From Streptomyces sp. NRRL F-6676 (GTDB taxonomy: Bacteria > Actinomycetota > Actinomycetes > Streptomycetales > Streptomycetaceae), in the NCBI RefSeq assembly GCF_000725625.1, contig NZ_JOHS01000010.1, forward strand, positions 1 to 64,000: a stretch of DNA of 64,000 nt, given 5' to 3'. Positions 40,792 through 49,126 of this stretch are shown here, one piece after another (the first letter of the stretch is position 1; every line of letters begins with the position of its first letter). A program made the translations under genes and the position numbers. The notes under the pieces were generated by a model, which saw only the letters and a list, made by a program, of their open reading frames with translations, did not search any database and had not been told where the DNA came from.

Positions 40792-41777
40792 AGGTCTATC
40801 CGTACAAGAGGATCACGGGGGAGGTCGGCCTCGAAGTCACGAGCGTCCGACAGGAACGCGAGGGCTTCTACCAGCACGATCTGGAGACCTGGGCGTTCTC
40901 GACCCAGGAACGCGTGGTCGCGCTCCACCAGGTGGAACGGGCGGACTGGGAGAGCGTGCGCCTGGGGGTATCGGTGACCCTCCCGAGCAAGGAGCTCGTC
41001 GAAGGCTCCTGGACGGACATCTCGGTGGTCGCGGTGCTGACCGAGAAGGCGACCAACTCACGGACCACGGCACGACTGGAGCGGTCCCTCGCCGATGACG
41101 GAGCCTGGAGCGGGCACCTGAGGTTCTGGCGATCGGCCTACCGCACGCGGGCCGAACTGTCCGTCGTGGTCGTCGCCACGGTCGACGGTGTCCGAGGGCG
41201 GATGATCGGCCGGGCCGAGAGCCCCTGGATCGTGGACCTGACCGCCCGTACGCCCGTGCGACAGCGGGAGATGACGATCAACGAGGTGGACTTCACCGCA
41301 GGCCCGGAGTGGCTGCGGCCGTTCCGGGACGCACCATGGCTTGTGGAGACTTCCGGCGATCTCCCCACCGTGCACCTCAACACCGGGTTCGAAGGCGTGT
41401 CGGAACTCCTCGACTCGTCCGGAGGACCGCTGGAACGAGCCGTGCGCGACATGCTCGCCGCTCAAATCGCGACCGACGTGTGGACGGCCGTGTTCCACTC
41501 CGCCGTGAGCGACCTGGAGGTGGACGAGCACGGCAATCCGCAGTGGCCGGGTGGGTGGAGGGACTCGGTGCTGCGCGGCATGCTCACGGACGTCCTTCCC
41601 GATCACTCCGAGGCGGACGCCCTGCGGGAGATCGATGCTCGGCGCAAGGAGGGCTCCGGTTGGAACGAACTGCAGCCCCGCATCAACTACGCGGCCGGGA
41701 GACGGGCCAAGGTCGCCAAGAATTTGGGTGCGGCGATCCGGACCCTCGACACGTCCCAGAGGGAGAGCCGCGCATGA
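40788..41777 (+). CDS. Unknown protein, second gene of the GHKL unit
   Basis: A 329-residue cytoplasmic protein. The first ~160 residues are beta-rich (KVYPYKRITGEVGLEVTSVRQEREGF, RLGVSVTLPSKELVEGSW, RTRAELSVVVVATVDGVRGRM), resembling a repeated beta sandwich. The C-terminal half is helical (ERAVRDMLAAQIATDVWTAVFHSAV, RDSVLRGMLTDVLP). No catalytic motif is recognised. Overlaps its neighbours by 4 bp on each side, so the three proteins are probably made in fixed ratio and act as one complex. Confidence 0.72.
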   Translation: MKVYPYKRITGEVGLEVTSVRQEREGFYQHDLETWAFSTQERVVALHQVERADWESVRLGVSVTLPSKELVEGSWTDISVVAVLTEKATNSRTTARLERSLADDGAWSGHLRFWRSAYRTRAELSVVVVATVDGVRGRMIGRAESPWIVDLTARTPVRQREMTINEVDFTAGPEWLRPFRDAPWLVETSGDLPTVHLNTGFEGVSELLDSSGGPLERAVRDMLAAQIATDVWTAVFHSAVSDLEVDEHGNPQWPGGWRDSVLRGMLTDVLPDHSEADALREIDARRKEGSGWNELQPRINYAAGRRAKVAKNLGAAIRTLDTSQRESRA

Positions 41778-42673
41778 CCGACAAGCCGGAGCACCTGCCG
41801 GAGCGCCTGGCTCTGCTCGCCGACGTCAACGCGGCACGCTTTCTGAGTACGGGCGTGCTGTCCGGCCACGAGGCGCCTCCTTACATCGCGCTCAACAAGA
41901 TCACCGATCCGGTGGAGGCAACGGGAGCGCGTACGGAGGTCGTCGCGATACGAGACCTCGTCGACGATGTCATGCACCTCTACCGAGAGGACGCGCGGAC
42001 CAAGGCGGACGCGTGGCTGGCGCCCCGTCTGCATGCCGCACTCCGGCTGACCAGGCGAGAGGCGGCCGACAGCAGGTTGTGGAACTTCCTCGCCCTGGCC
42101 GTCGCACCGGACTACGTGGTGTGGCGGCACCGGCCGGCCAAGGGGCGCGACGGCCTGCCGCCCATGGTCACCGCGAGCCGTTTCTCCGGAGCGCACTACA
42201 CACAGGCGTTCTCCCGCCTGTGGTGGGCGGCCGAGCTGTTCCGGGACGGCAGTGACTATCGACCGGTGCAGGTGGCGTGCGGCAATCAGGACGTCCTGAA
42301 CACCGTCCTGCGGCTCGACATCGTCGACCACCGGCCGACTGCCCAGGCACTGATACGGCTGGTGGCCGAGCAGAAAGTCAGCACGGGGCGCGAGGCGAAC
42401 GCTCTGGCTGTGGTGACCAATGCAGCAGCGAGCACCCTGATGTACGACGTGCTCGCGGAGGACGACGAGTGGGACGGCGGCGCATTCGACGCATGGGTCG
42501 AGGAGTCGGACTCCGCGCCCCCGGTGCCGCGCAAGGTTCTGCCGGCGGGACCGGACGACGGTCCGGTGCCGGCGTCCGCCGTGAACTTCCTCGCCGAGCG
42601 CTTCGAGGAACTCTTCACGGACGCCGTGGTGCGTGGCAGAGGCGAAGACATCGGCCTTTCCGACCACGGCTGA
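41774..42673 (+). CDS. Unknown protein, third gene of the GHKL unit (DUF6339-like)
   Basis: A 299-residue mostly helical protein with conserved-looking blocks LWNFLALAVAPDYVVWRH and SRLWWAAELFRDG, and a C-terminal NFLAERFEELFTDAVV helix. I associate it with DUF6339-type proteins that travel with such ATPase/methyltransferase cassettes, at low certainty. ATG 41774 overlaps the previous stop (ATGA). It ends 62 bp before the convergent methyltransferase. Confidence 0.68.
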   Translation: MTDKPEHLPERLALLADVNAARFLSTGVLSGHEAPPYIALNKITDPVEATGARTEVVAIRDLVDDVMHLYREDARTKADAWLAPRLHAALRLTRREAADSRLWNFLALAVAPDYVVWRHRPAKGRDGLPPMVTASRFSGAHYTQAFSRLWWAAELFRDGSDYRPVQVACGNQDVLNTVLRLDIVDHRPTAQALIRLVAEQKVSTGREANALAVVTNAAASTLMYDVLAEDDEWDGGAFDAWVEESDSAPPVPRKVLPAGPDDGPVPASAVNFLAERFEELFTDAVVRGRGEDIGLSDHG

Positions 42674-42735
42674 CGAGCGACGTCAGAGATTGGACGGGGC
42701 CGGCGGCCAGGAGGCCGTCGGCCTCCGGCTCTCGT

Positions 42736-43842
42736 TCACTCCGTGGTGTCGGTGTCGTACGCAGGCGGCTTCCACGAGGCGAGTCGCTTGAAGGCCGCGT
42801 CGGTGGGGCGGCCCAGTCCGAGCGCCGCGCTGATGATGTGCATTCCCAGGCGCGGAGGCACTGCGTTGCCGATCTGCTGGGACACGTCCGTACCCGACCA
42901 CGGGTAGGCCGCGGGGAAGGTCTGCAACAGCCCTGCCTCGGCGAACGTGAAGCGCGGCAGGTCCGTTCCGTCCGGCGCGACCACCCGGTTCCGGGACACC
43001 TTGCCGGTGACGGTCGCGGACGGCTGGTGGGAGTGACGCCTGCCGCGATTCCCGGGGATGCCCCCCGTGCCGTAGTTGGAGATCACGGTGAAGGGACCGG
43101 TGCGATGGGGAAGTGCCTGCTTCATAGTGACCCAGGGCTCCACCAGTGACTCGCCCAGAGTGAGATCGTCGTGCGACGACTGCTCCCCCCGGCGGTAGCG
43201 ATGATGTGTCGCCTCCGGCAGCCGCACCCGGCGTGCGCCACGTCGGGCCACGAGTACAGCCCGTCGGCGGGTCTGCGGGACGCCGAATTCCTCGGTGTGC
43301 AGAACTCCGTGGTCGGTCTCGTAACCCTCGTTCCGCAGCGCCCGTGCGTACGCGTCCCACACGGGCAGAACGGCCGGCACCTGCTCCAGGACGATGGCCT
43401 CGTACGGCTCCAGCTCGTCGATGGCCTTCAGCGCCCAACGCAGCGGCTGGAGCACCAGCCGGGTACGCGGGTCCAACTCGGCGAGGTCGGTTTCGATGTT
43501 CGCCCACTTGTCCCGGTCCACAAGACGCTGGACGAACTGCAGAACCGTGTCCAGAGCCTTGCGCCCGGCGCCGTGACCGGCGACCGTGAACGTCTGGCAG
43601 GGCGGACCTCCGGCCAGGACGTTGGCCTCGGGAAACTGCTCGGGACCGCATTCGAGGACGTCCTTCGGGACGGTGCTCAACCCCGCCCGTGTCCGCGTGG
43701 CGATGGCTCCCGTGTCCCACTCGATGCCGGTCGATCGCACGCCCAGCGCGTGCGCCGCTATGTCGAGGCCCCCGGGGCCGGCGAAAAGATCCACAATGCG
43801 GAAATCCGCAGGTCGGGGCGTATTCGACTGTTCTGAGGTCAT
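42736..43842 (-). CDS. C5 cytosine-specific DNA methyltransferase, apparently active
   Basis: 368 residues with all catalytic motifs: motif I VDLFAGPGGLD (17-27), motif IV GGPPCQTF with nucleophile Cys82, motif VI as EQVPAV (usually ENV), motif VIII QTRRRAVLVA, motif X QQIGNAVPPRLG. The target-recognition region lies between VIII and IX. It would protect host DNA from the system's restriction arm; DISARM class 2 uses a C5 methyltransferase (DrmMII) in this role. Same strand as Vsr and the second methyltransferase, 122 bp after the latter. Confidence 0.92.
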   Translation of the reverse strand: MTSEQSNTPRPADFRIVDLFAGPGGLDIAAHALGVRSTGIEWDTGAIATRTRAGLSTVPKDVLECGPEQFPEANVLAGGPPCQTFTVAGHGAGRKALDTVLQFVQRLVDRDKWANIETDLAELDPRTRLVLQPLRWALKAIDELEPYEAIVLEQVPAVLPVWDAYARALRNEGYETDHGVLHTEEFGVPQTRRRAVLVARRGARRVRLPEATHHRYRRGEQSSHDDLTLGESLVEPWVTMKQALPHRTGPFTVISNYGTGGIPGNRGRRHSHQPSATVTGKVSRNRVVAPDGTDLPRFTFAEAGLLQTFPAAYPWSGTDVSQQIGNAVPPRLGMHIISAALGLGRPTDAAFKRLASWKPPAYDTDTTE

Positions 43843-43964
43843 CGGGGTGCGGGGGTGTCCTGGCTCGTCCGGTGCGGGCGTGGTCTGCGCAGTCTAGCCG
43901 GCCGACCATGATCCATGACAGTGGGGTCCAAAGAAGTCCAAGTGCGTTGGGCTATCGGGTGACT

Positions 43965-44937
43965 TCATTCCGTGAATGCTTGTACCACCGCCTTGCCCAA
44001 CGCCTCGCCGACGGGCGGCGGGGAGGCATGGCCGATCTGCCTATACCGCGCCGTCTTTTTGCCGGTGACGATCCAGTCGGTGGGGAACGACTGGAGGACG
44101 GCGGCCTGCTCGACGGTGATCTTCTTCAAGGGCGACCCGGACGTGTCCGACTCCTGCACGCCGTCGGGTCCAGGGACCTCGTCGCTCAGAGCGCCACCGT
44201 TGATCCCCATGCGGGCCCACGCCCGCTTGGTGCCGCTGAGACCAAGATCGGCACCTCCCCGCTGTTCGGAACCACCCACCAGGGTGGGAGCGACCTGATC
44301 CGCCTGGGCCGCCCACGCGTCGGCGCCGGCCCACCCTCGTGCCGACATCGAGGTCCGCAGGGCCTCGCCCGCGGTGATGTGCTTCTCGACGGTGGGGGCG
44401 GGAACCCGGAACCTCTCGGAGAAGGGCTCCTTCAATGCCACCAGTACGCCCTGCTTGCGGTCCTGCGGCACGCCGAAGTCGGCCGCGTTGAGCACGAACC
44501 AGTGGAGTCCGTAGTGCAGGTGCACGAGCTCGTTGCGGATGAACGCGCGCACCTCTTCGAGCGCCGGATCGTCGACCAGACCGGGGACGTTCTCGATGAG
44601 GACGGCTCGCGGCTGCATGGCGTGCACGAGGTAGATGGTGGCCTTGAGAAGCCCGAGTTCCAACCCTGTGTCCATGCGCCTGTTGGTCGCCGCGGATTGC
44701 ACCCGAGGCAGACCTGCGGAGAGCAGATCGACGTCGTAACTCTCCTGGTGCTCAACGGGGTCGAAGTCCAGCAGGTCCATCTCCAGCACGTTCCACGACG
44801 GCCGGTTGTGCCGCAGGGTCTCGCAGGCCTGCGGCTTGCTGTCCAGGAGCAGTACGGGGTCGAAACCGGCACGCTCCAGTCCCAGGGCGAGTCCCCCCCG
44901 CTCCCGCGCACATGTCGACCGACACCAGCCGCCTCAT
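43965..44937 (-). pseudogene. C5 methyltransferase homologue, frameshifted and lacking the catalytic Cys
   Basis: The N-terminus starts at ATG 44937 (MRRLVSVDMCAGAGG, motif I) after AGGGGGGAACTGC. At the C7/G7 run 44893-44899 the reading frame shifts; with one G fewer it continues LALGLERAGFDPVLLLDSKPQ and on to the stop at 43965, ~323 residues in all. Later motifs are good: ENVPGL (VI), GVPQDRKQGVLVAL (VIII), RYRQIGHASPP (X). Motif IV, however, reads LLSAGLPRVQS: the PC of PPCQ is PR. So it is both frameshifted and predicted to be catalytically dead as a C5 methylase. The frameshift may be an assembly error, slippage or real decay. Confidence 0.78.
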
Positions 44938-44954
44938 GCAGTTCCCCCCTGTGA

Positions 44955-45458
44955 TCAACGAGTGGGTCGACCTGTACCGACCCCGTCCGAGACGTCGTCC
45001 TCGGCCTGTCCGGCCGCCCCCTGCGACCTCATGCCTTCCCCGCCCGTGAGTCGGAGTACCGCAGCCCTGACGTCTCCGGCTACGGTCTCCGGGCTCTCGT
45101 GCTCCCAGTAACGCAGAACCGTCCAGCCCGCTGCCCGCAGGTGCTCGGTCGTCTCCCAGTCACGTGCCATGTTCTTGTCGAGCTTGGTCCGCCACCACTC
45201 AGCGTTGGCCTTGGGCTGTGTCGCGTGGATGGGGCAGCCGTGCCAGAAGCAACCGTCCATGAAGATCGCGATCTTGACCTTGCCGAAGACGATGTCGATG
45301 GTGCGGCGGGGCATGCCCGGCACCGGCACGTTGACCCGGTAGCGGAGCCCTGCGGCATGCAGCAGCTTCCGTACGGCGACCTCCGGGGCCGTGTCACGCG
45401 AGCTCTGACGACTCATGCGGGCGGACACGGCGGGCGAGGAGGGGACGGCGTCGGGCAC
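44955..45458 (-). CDS. vsr: Very-short-patch-repair (Vsr) type endonuclease
   Basis: Nicks DNA at T:G mismatches produced by deamination of 5-methylcytosine. It shows the family sequence RDTAPEVAVRKLLHAAGLRYRVN, PGMPRRTIDIVFGKVKIAIFMDGCFWHGCPIH (Asp of TIDIVF as catalytic residue, Cys/His zinc site) and WWRTKLDKNMARDWETTEHLRAAGW. GTG 45458 is used, but ATG 45416 (MSRQSS) matches the usual family start and neither has a clear ribosome-binding site. It precedes the methyltransferase homologue by 17 bp, as is typical for Vsr/Dcm pairs. It may instead act as the restriction nuclease. Confidence 0.93.
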   Translation of the reverse strand: MPDAVPSSPAVSARMSRQSSRDTAPEVAVRKLLHAAGLRYRVNVPVPGMPRRTIDIVFGKVKIAIFMDGCFWHGCPIHATQPKANAEWWRTKLDKNMARDWETTEHLRAAGWTVLRYWEHESPETVAGDVRAAVLRLTGGEGMRSQGAAGQAEDDVSDGVGTGRPTR

Positions 45459-45599
45459 GGGGCCATTGTGCCGGCGACCGCGAGGCGACGGCCCGCACGT
45501 TCCCGTCAGCGATCGGGCGGCCGCGACAAGCTTCGTGCGGAGAACGGTCGGACTCGGTGCCGCCGCCGGTCCAGCGGGCTCTCGGCAGTCGTCCCGATT

Positions 45600-45953
45600 T
45601 CAGTGGAACTCGTGGATGACCTGGATCTCGCCGACGATGTGGGCGTTGAAGTCGTCCAGCTCCTCGGCTGGGACCCAGAGCTCTAGGATCGTTTGCCCGC
45701 CTGCCTGCTGGACGGGATACCGGCTCAGGAACTCCGACTCGACGTCGAAGCGCGTGACGAAGCCGGCGCCGTCGTGCTTCACGTTCCAGTCCCGGGCGAT
45801 CCTGATCGCGTAGTCCTCGTTGAGCACCGGGTAGAAGATCGGCTGCTCCGGGAGTCTGGGCGGCCACCCACGCCAGTCCAGTTCCCGCACCAGCTCCAGT
45901 TCCCTGGGGCCGGTGGGACGCCACAGGGTTGTGGTTGATGGTCGGCTGGTCAT
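45600..45953 (-). CDS. ADP-ribosylation/crystallin J1-like small protein
   Basis: 117 residues: LWRPTGPRELELVRELDWRGWPPRLPEQPIFYPVLNEDYAIRIARDWN and FVTRFDVESEFLSRYPVQQAGG...LELWVPAEELDDFNAHIVGEIQV. This matches a conserved family of short bacterial proteins commonly annotated ADP-ribosylation/crystallin J1; the enzymatic name is inherited, and no ADP-ribosylglycohydrolase motif is seen. ATG 45953 begins the conserved part (MTSRPSTTTLW). Last gene before the right repeat, and probably chromosomal cargo rather than part of the defence system. Confidence 0.75.
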   Translation of the reverse strand: MTSRPSTTTLWRPTGPRELELVRELDWRGWPPRLPEQPIFYPVLNEDYAIRIARDWNVKHDGAGFVTRFDVESEFLSRYPVQQAGGQTILELWVPAEELDDFNAHIVGEIQVIHEFH

Positions 45954-46065
45954 GCGTATCGCCTTCTGATGGTGACCTGACCGCTGGTGGGGTGGGTCGG
46001 GAGACGGGACGATACAGGCGCTGCGGGCCTGGCAGCCATGCGATTTACGTGTCCGAGCGAGATCT

Positions 46066-46093
46066 TGACCAGCGACTACGTATGCGCTGGTCA
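46066..46093. promoter_or_regulatory. 9-bp inverted repeat left of the island repeat
   Basis: TGACCAGCG and CGCTGGTCA with a 10-base centre (ACTACGTATG) lie in the 538-bp gap between 45953 and 46492. Possible operator for the small gene at 45953 or part of the repeat boundary. Confidence 0.3.
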
Positions 46094-46123
46094 TCGCCGC
46101 TCGTTGGTGGCCACGGCTGTACG

Positions 46124-46320
46124 AAGGCACCGGGGCCGCCCGGTGTTCGCAGGGTGGCGGTTGCGGGGTGAGTGTCAAGAGCGCCCTTCGGGCGTCGGCT
46201 GCGCCGATTTCGCTGTGCTGCACTCTTGACTCTCGCCCCTCCACCGCGGGGAGCCGTATGGCCGGGCGGCCCTCAAGCGGGGCGGCGGGGATGCGGTGCC
46301 TGTGGCGCTCGCCGTTGCCG
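46124..46320 (-). repeat. Island-flanking repeat, right copy
   Basis: Reverse complement of 23592-23789 at roughly 95 percent identity by eye. The hairpin core with GAGTGTCAAGAGCGC...GCACTCTTGACTCTC arms is at about 46168-46234. The remainder of the gap up to 46491 holds no supported gene. Confidence 0.85.
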
Positions 46321-46491
46321 GTGTCGGGTGCGTGGGCAGGCCACGTGAGTACGGAAAACGCAACTTCGACAGGGGCTTCGGGGGCGGCTACCTTCGCCTC
46401 GCCGTTGGCCGTTGGTCGTGCATGTGGTGGGTGTGGCGTGCGGGAACTCGTTCTTGTGCGCGCCGGACATGTTCTAGCCCGGGAGGGATCT

Positions 46492-47052
46492 ATGCCCCAG
46501 CTTGCTCTGTACACATTCGGTGTTCTGAAGGTGCCGCTCGCCGATTCCGGGTCTCTTGTGCGTGAGTTCCGTGAGATGGGTGAGGTCGTTTACCGGGAGA
46601 TCGGTCGGCAGCCCGGGTACGTCGCTCATGCCGAGGCGGTGGGCGGGGGCCGGGGGTCGCACTTCGACTTGGACTGGGGTGCGTGGGGGGAGTTCGTCGT
46701 GCCGGGGTGGTACGGGAAGGGGCGGGAGGTGGAGAGCGTCGCTCTGGCCGCGACGCTCTCGCTCTGGAGCGGGGTGCGTCCTGCCTTCGACGCCGTCTAC
46801 TCCGGGCTGCACCGTGCGGCGCTGAACAGGCGTCGCGACTGGTTCGAGAGGTCGGCGGGGCGGCCGAGTCATGTGTGTTGGTGGGTGTCCGATGGCGCGA
46901 TACCCACGTGGCAGGAAGGGGTGGCCAGGTTGGAGCGCCTTTGTGAGCGTGGTGCGGCGCCGCGCGCCTTCAGCTTTCACGACTCGTTCGGGCCGGACGG
47001 GACTCCGGTCGGAGCTCCGGCCGGGCGGATGCGCGGTGGGCTCAGGGGATGA
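46492..47052 (+). CDS. DUF3291-like protein
   Basis: 186 residues opening LALYTFGVLKVPLADSGSLVREFREMGEVVYREIGRQPGYVAHAE, with WGEFVVPGWYGKGREVESVALAATLSLWSG and RDWFERSAGRPSHVCWWVSDGAIPTWQEGVARLERL. This is the DUF3291 pattern (ferredoxin-like barrel, unknown function). ATG 46492 follows GGGAGGGATCT. The 3' end overlaps the convergent oxidoreductase remnant by 11 bp. Confidence 0.8.
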   Translation: MPQLALYTFGVLKVPLADSGSLVREFREMGEVVYREIGRQPGYVAHAEAVGGGRGSHFDLDWGAWGEFVVPGWYGKGREVESVALAATLSLWSGVRPAFDAVYSGLHRAALNRRRDWFERSAGRPSHVCWWVSDGAIPTWQEGVARLERLCERGAAPRAFSFHDSFGPDGTPVGAPAGRMRGGLRG

Positions 47053-47745
47053 GGACGAGTTTGCCCGGGCCGTGGCCCGCGAGGCCGGTGGTGTGGGCCT
47101 TCGCGGCCTCGGTGAGGGGGAAGACGGTGTCGACGACGACGCGCAGGGTGCCGGAGGCGGCGCGGGCGAGGAGGTCGGCGCGGGCCGCGTGCCGGACCTC
47201 GTGGCCCGGGTCCTGGCCCGGTCCGTAGCCGAGCAGCTTGATGCCGGCCTCGGTGCGCCGGTCGGGTCCGGTGATCGAGGCGATGCGGTCGCGGTCGGCG
47301 ACGAGTTCCAGCGAGACGTCGAGTGCCTCGTCGGTACCGGCGAAGTCGACGGCCGCGTCGATGCCCTGGGGCGCGGCGGCGCGTACCCGGTCGGCGAGGC
47401 CGGGGCCGTGGGCGACGGGGGTGGCGCCGAGTTCCCTCAGCAGTGCGTGGTTGCGCGGGGAGGCGGTGGCGATCACCGTCGCTCCCCGGGCTGCGGCGAG
47501 TTGTACGCCCATCAGGCCGACGCCGCCGGAGCCGCCGTGGACGAGCAGCGTGTCCCCGGCGGCCACTGCGGCCGCGTGCAGGGCGTGTGCCGCGGTGATG
47601 CCGCACAGCATCAGCGATCCCGCCTCCGCCCACCCGAGTCCGGCGGGCTTGGGGAGGACCGAGTCCGCCGGAGCCGTGACGTAGTCGGCGTAGGCCGCCG
47701 TCACGGGGTACACGACGACCTCGTCGCCGACCCCAGGACCCCGCC
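47042..47745 (-). pseudogene. 5'-truncated zinc-type alcohol dehydrogenase/quinone oxidoreductase
   Basis: The C-terminal two thirds of an MDR oxidoreductase: GVGDEVVVYPVTAAYADYV, LMLCGITAAHALHAAAVAAGDTLLVHGGSGGVGLMGVQLAAARGATVIATAS (NADP-binding GGSGGVG) and LLARAASGTLRVVVDTVFPLTEAAKAH. The first ~85 residues (GroES-like domain) are missing: upstream of about 47745 the sequence no longer matches the family. A TetR gene lies further upstream on the same strand, the usual partner. Probably a non-functional remnant. Confidence 0.75.
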
Positions 47746-47920
47746 TCGCGGTGGCTCCGCGCCCGCGTGCACGACGCCGTCCGGCCGCTCACCTCGCGGT
47801 GACGGGGCGGCGTGCGCGATCGTCCGAGTGCCGCAGGCCACCGCCGACGGTGACGCACGCGGGGCGACGCGGCGGTGTCCATGTGCGGACGATACGTGTG
47901 TTCGGGCGATACGCGCCGGA
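47746..47920. other. Gene-free stretch beside the truncated oxidoreductase
   Basis: It contains the breakpoint of the oxidoreductase remnant and the end of the 47921 gene. I see no gene or clear repeat. Confidence 0.4.
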
Positions 47921-49030
47921 CTAGAAGAGGCGGGCGCGGGTGTCCGGCGTGAGGTTGTCCAGGACCGCGCGCAGCCAGTGGGTGCGGGCTGCCGGTAGGC
48001 GGGTGACGGTGAGTGCGAAGACTCTCCAGTCGGGGCGGAACAGATGGCCGGGGTGTGGTGGGGGTGGGTCGTCGCGGAGGACTTCGGTGGGGAGGGTGCC
48101 TGAGGTGGGGGTGGGGAGGTGGGGTCGGGGGGAGGCCAGCCACCTCCAGATTCCGAACGGCAGTGGTACCAGGTGGGTCGAGGGGGCTGGGGTGGTCGGT
48201 GTCCAGGAGGTGCCTGTTTGGGGGTGGGTCGGTACCAGGAGGATGTCGGCGGTCCGGGTTCCGGAGGCGGGGTGGGCCGGTCCGGCCAGGGTGGCGTGCC
48301 GTGGCGGCGGGCCCGGGGGCAGCAGGGTGTCCAGGGCGCGTCGGAAGAGTTGCGCGGTGAGGCCGTCGGGGACGGTCACCGGGTGGCCTTCCGAGGCTGC
48401 CAGCAGGTGGGCGAGTGCCTGGCCGGCTGCCGCTTCCCACCGCGGGCTCCATGACCAGTAGTGGTTCAGCCCCGGCCCACCGCCCCACGTGGCGATCGGC
48501 TGGAGCGGGGGCGTGCTCTCTCCCTCCGCCGTCAGTTCCGTCCAGGAGAGCGGTACGGCGTCGGCGTCGTCGACGAGGCGGCGGCGTACGGCGTGCGGAG
48601 CGAGCCACACCGCCTGCCAGAGCGAGCAGTCGTCGGTTCTGGTCGCGACGAGCAGGCCGCACGTCTCGCAGGCCGTGTTGGGGCCGTCGGCTCCGGTGAG
48701 GCCGCAGCACTGGCTCCCGCTCCGCTCCGGGATCAGCACGGTGCCGCGGGTGTCCGCAGGGGCGACGACGGTCGCGCCGGGTGCGCCGTAGGACACGGAG
48801 TGGACCGGCGCGTGGACGCCGCGGGCCGCCGCCTCCTCCGGGCCGATCTCCTCCCACCGCCGCCACGGCGGCCCCCACGGCTCCGGGTCCACGGCGAACG
48901 TTCCCCGCTCCATGAGTACGGGGAGCTGCGTGGCGTTCCCGTGCCTCTGGTGGGCGTGGGGCGGCAGGGCGACCTGGGACAGCGGGGTGGTCAGATCGGC
49001 GCCGCAGCCCGCGCATACGAAAACGAACAA
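47921..49030 (-). CDS. Conserved hypothetical protein with zinc-finger-like Cys pairs
   Basis: 369 residues. The N-terminus FVFVCAGCGADLTTPLSQVALP contains CxxC, and GSQCCGLTGADGPNTACETCGLL has a second Cys pair (the sort of actinobacterial protein with a zinc-ribbon opening). Later parts are Pro/Thr-rich (HLVPLPFGIWRWL, TPTSGTLPTEVL). TTG 49030 is the likely start since GGAGG lies 4-5 bases before it; ATG at ~48913 would remove the first Cys pair. Function is unknown. Confidence 0.72.
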   Translation of the reverse strand: MFVFVCAGCGADLTTPLSQVALPPHAHQRHGNATQLPVLMERGTFAVDPEPWGPPWRRWEEIGPEEAAARGVHAPVHSVSYGAPGATVVAPADTRGTVLIPERSGSQCCGLTGADGPNTACETCGLLVATRTDDCSLWQAVWLAPHAVRRRLVDDADAVPLSWTELTAEGESTPPLQPIATWGGGPGLNHYWSWSPRWEAAAGQALAHLLAASEGHPVTVPDGLTAQLFRRALDTLLPPGPPPRHATLAGPAHPASGTRTADILLVPTHPQTGTSWTPTTPAPSTHLVPLPFGIWRWLASPRPHLPTPTSGTLPTEVLRDDPPPPHPGHLFRPDWRVFALTVTRLPAARTHWLRAVLDNLTPDTRARLF

Positions 49031-49126
49031 GCGTCCTCCGATGGGGAAACGGAGGCATCGTCGCAGGACGGGGGCGGGCGGCCAACCGGATTTCCACGTC
49101 CGACGGGGGCCGTTGGGCGTGGACCG

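Noticed and set aside
42736..43842. Standard Dcm (CCWGG) assignment of the intact methyltransferase
   Set aside because: The target-recognition region gives no basis for naming a site; only the C5 catalytic class is supported.
23592..46320. Direct-repeat attachment sites for an integrative element
   Set aside because: The repeats are inverted, no integrase or tRNA target is seen, and no excision is expected.
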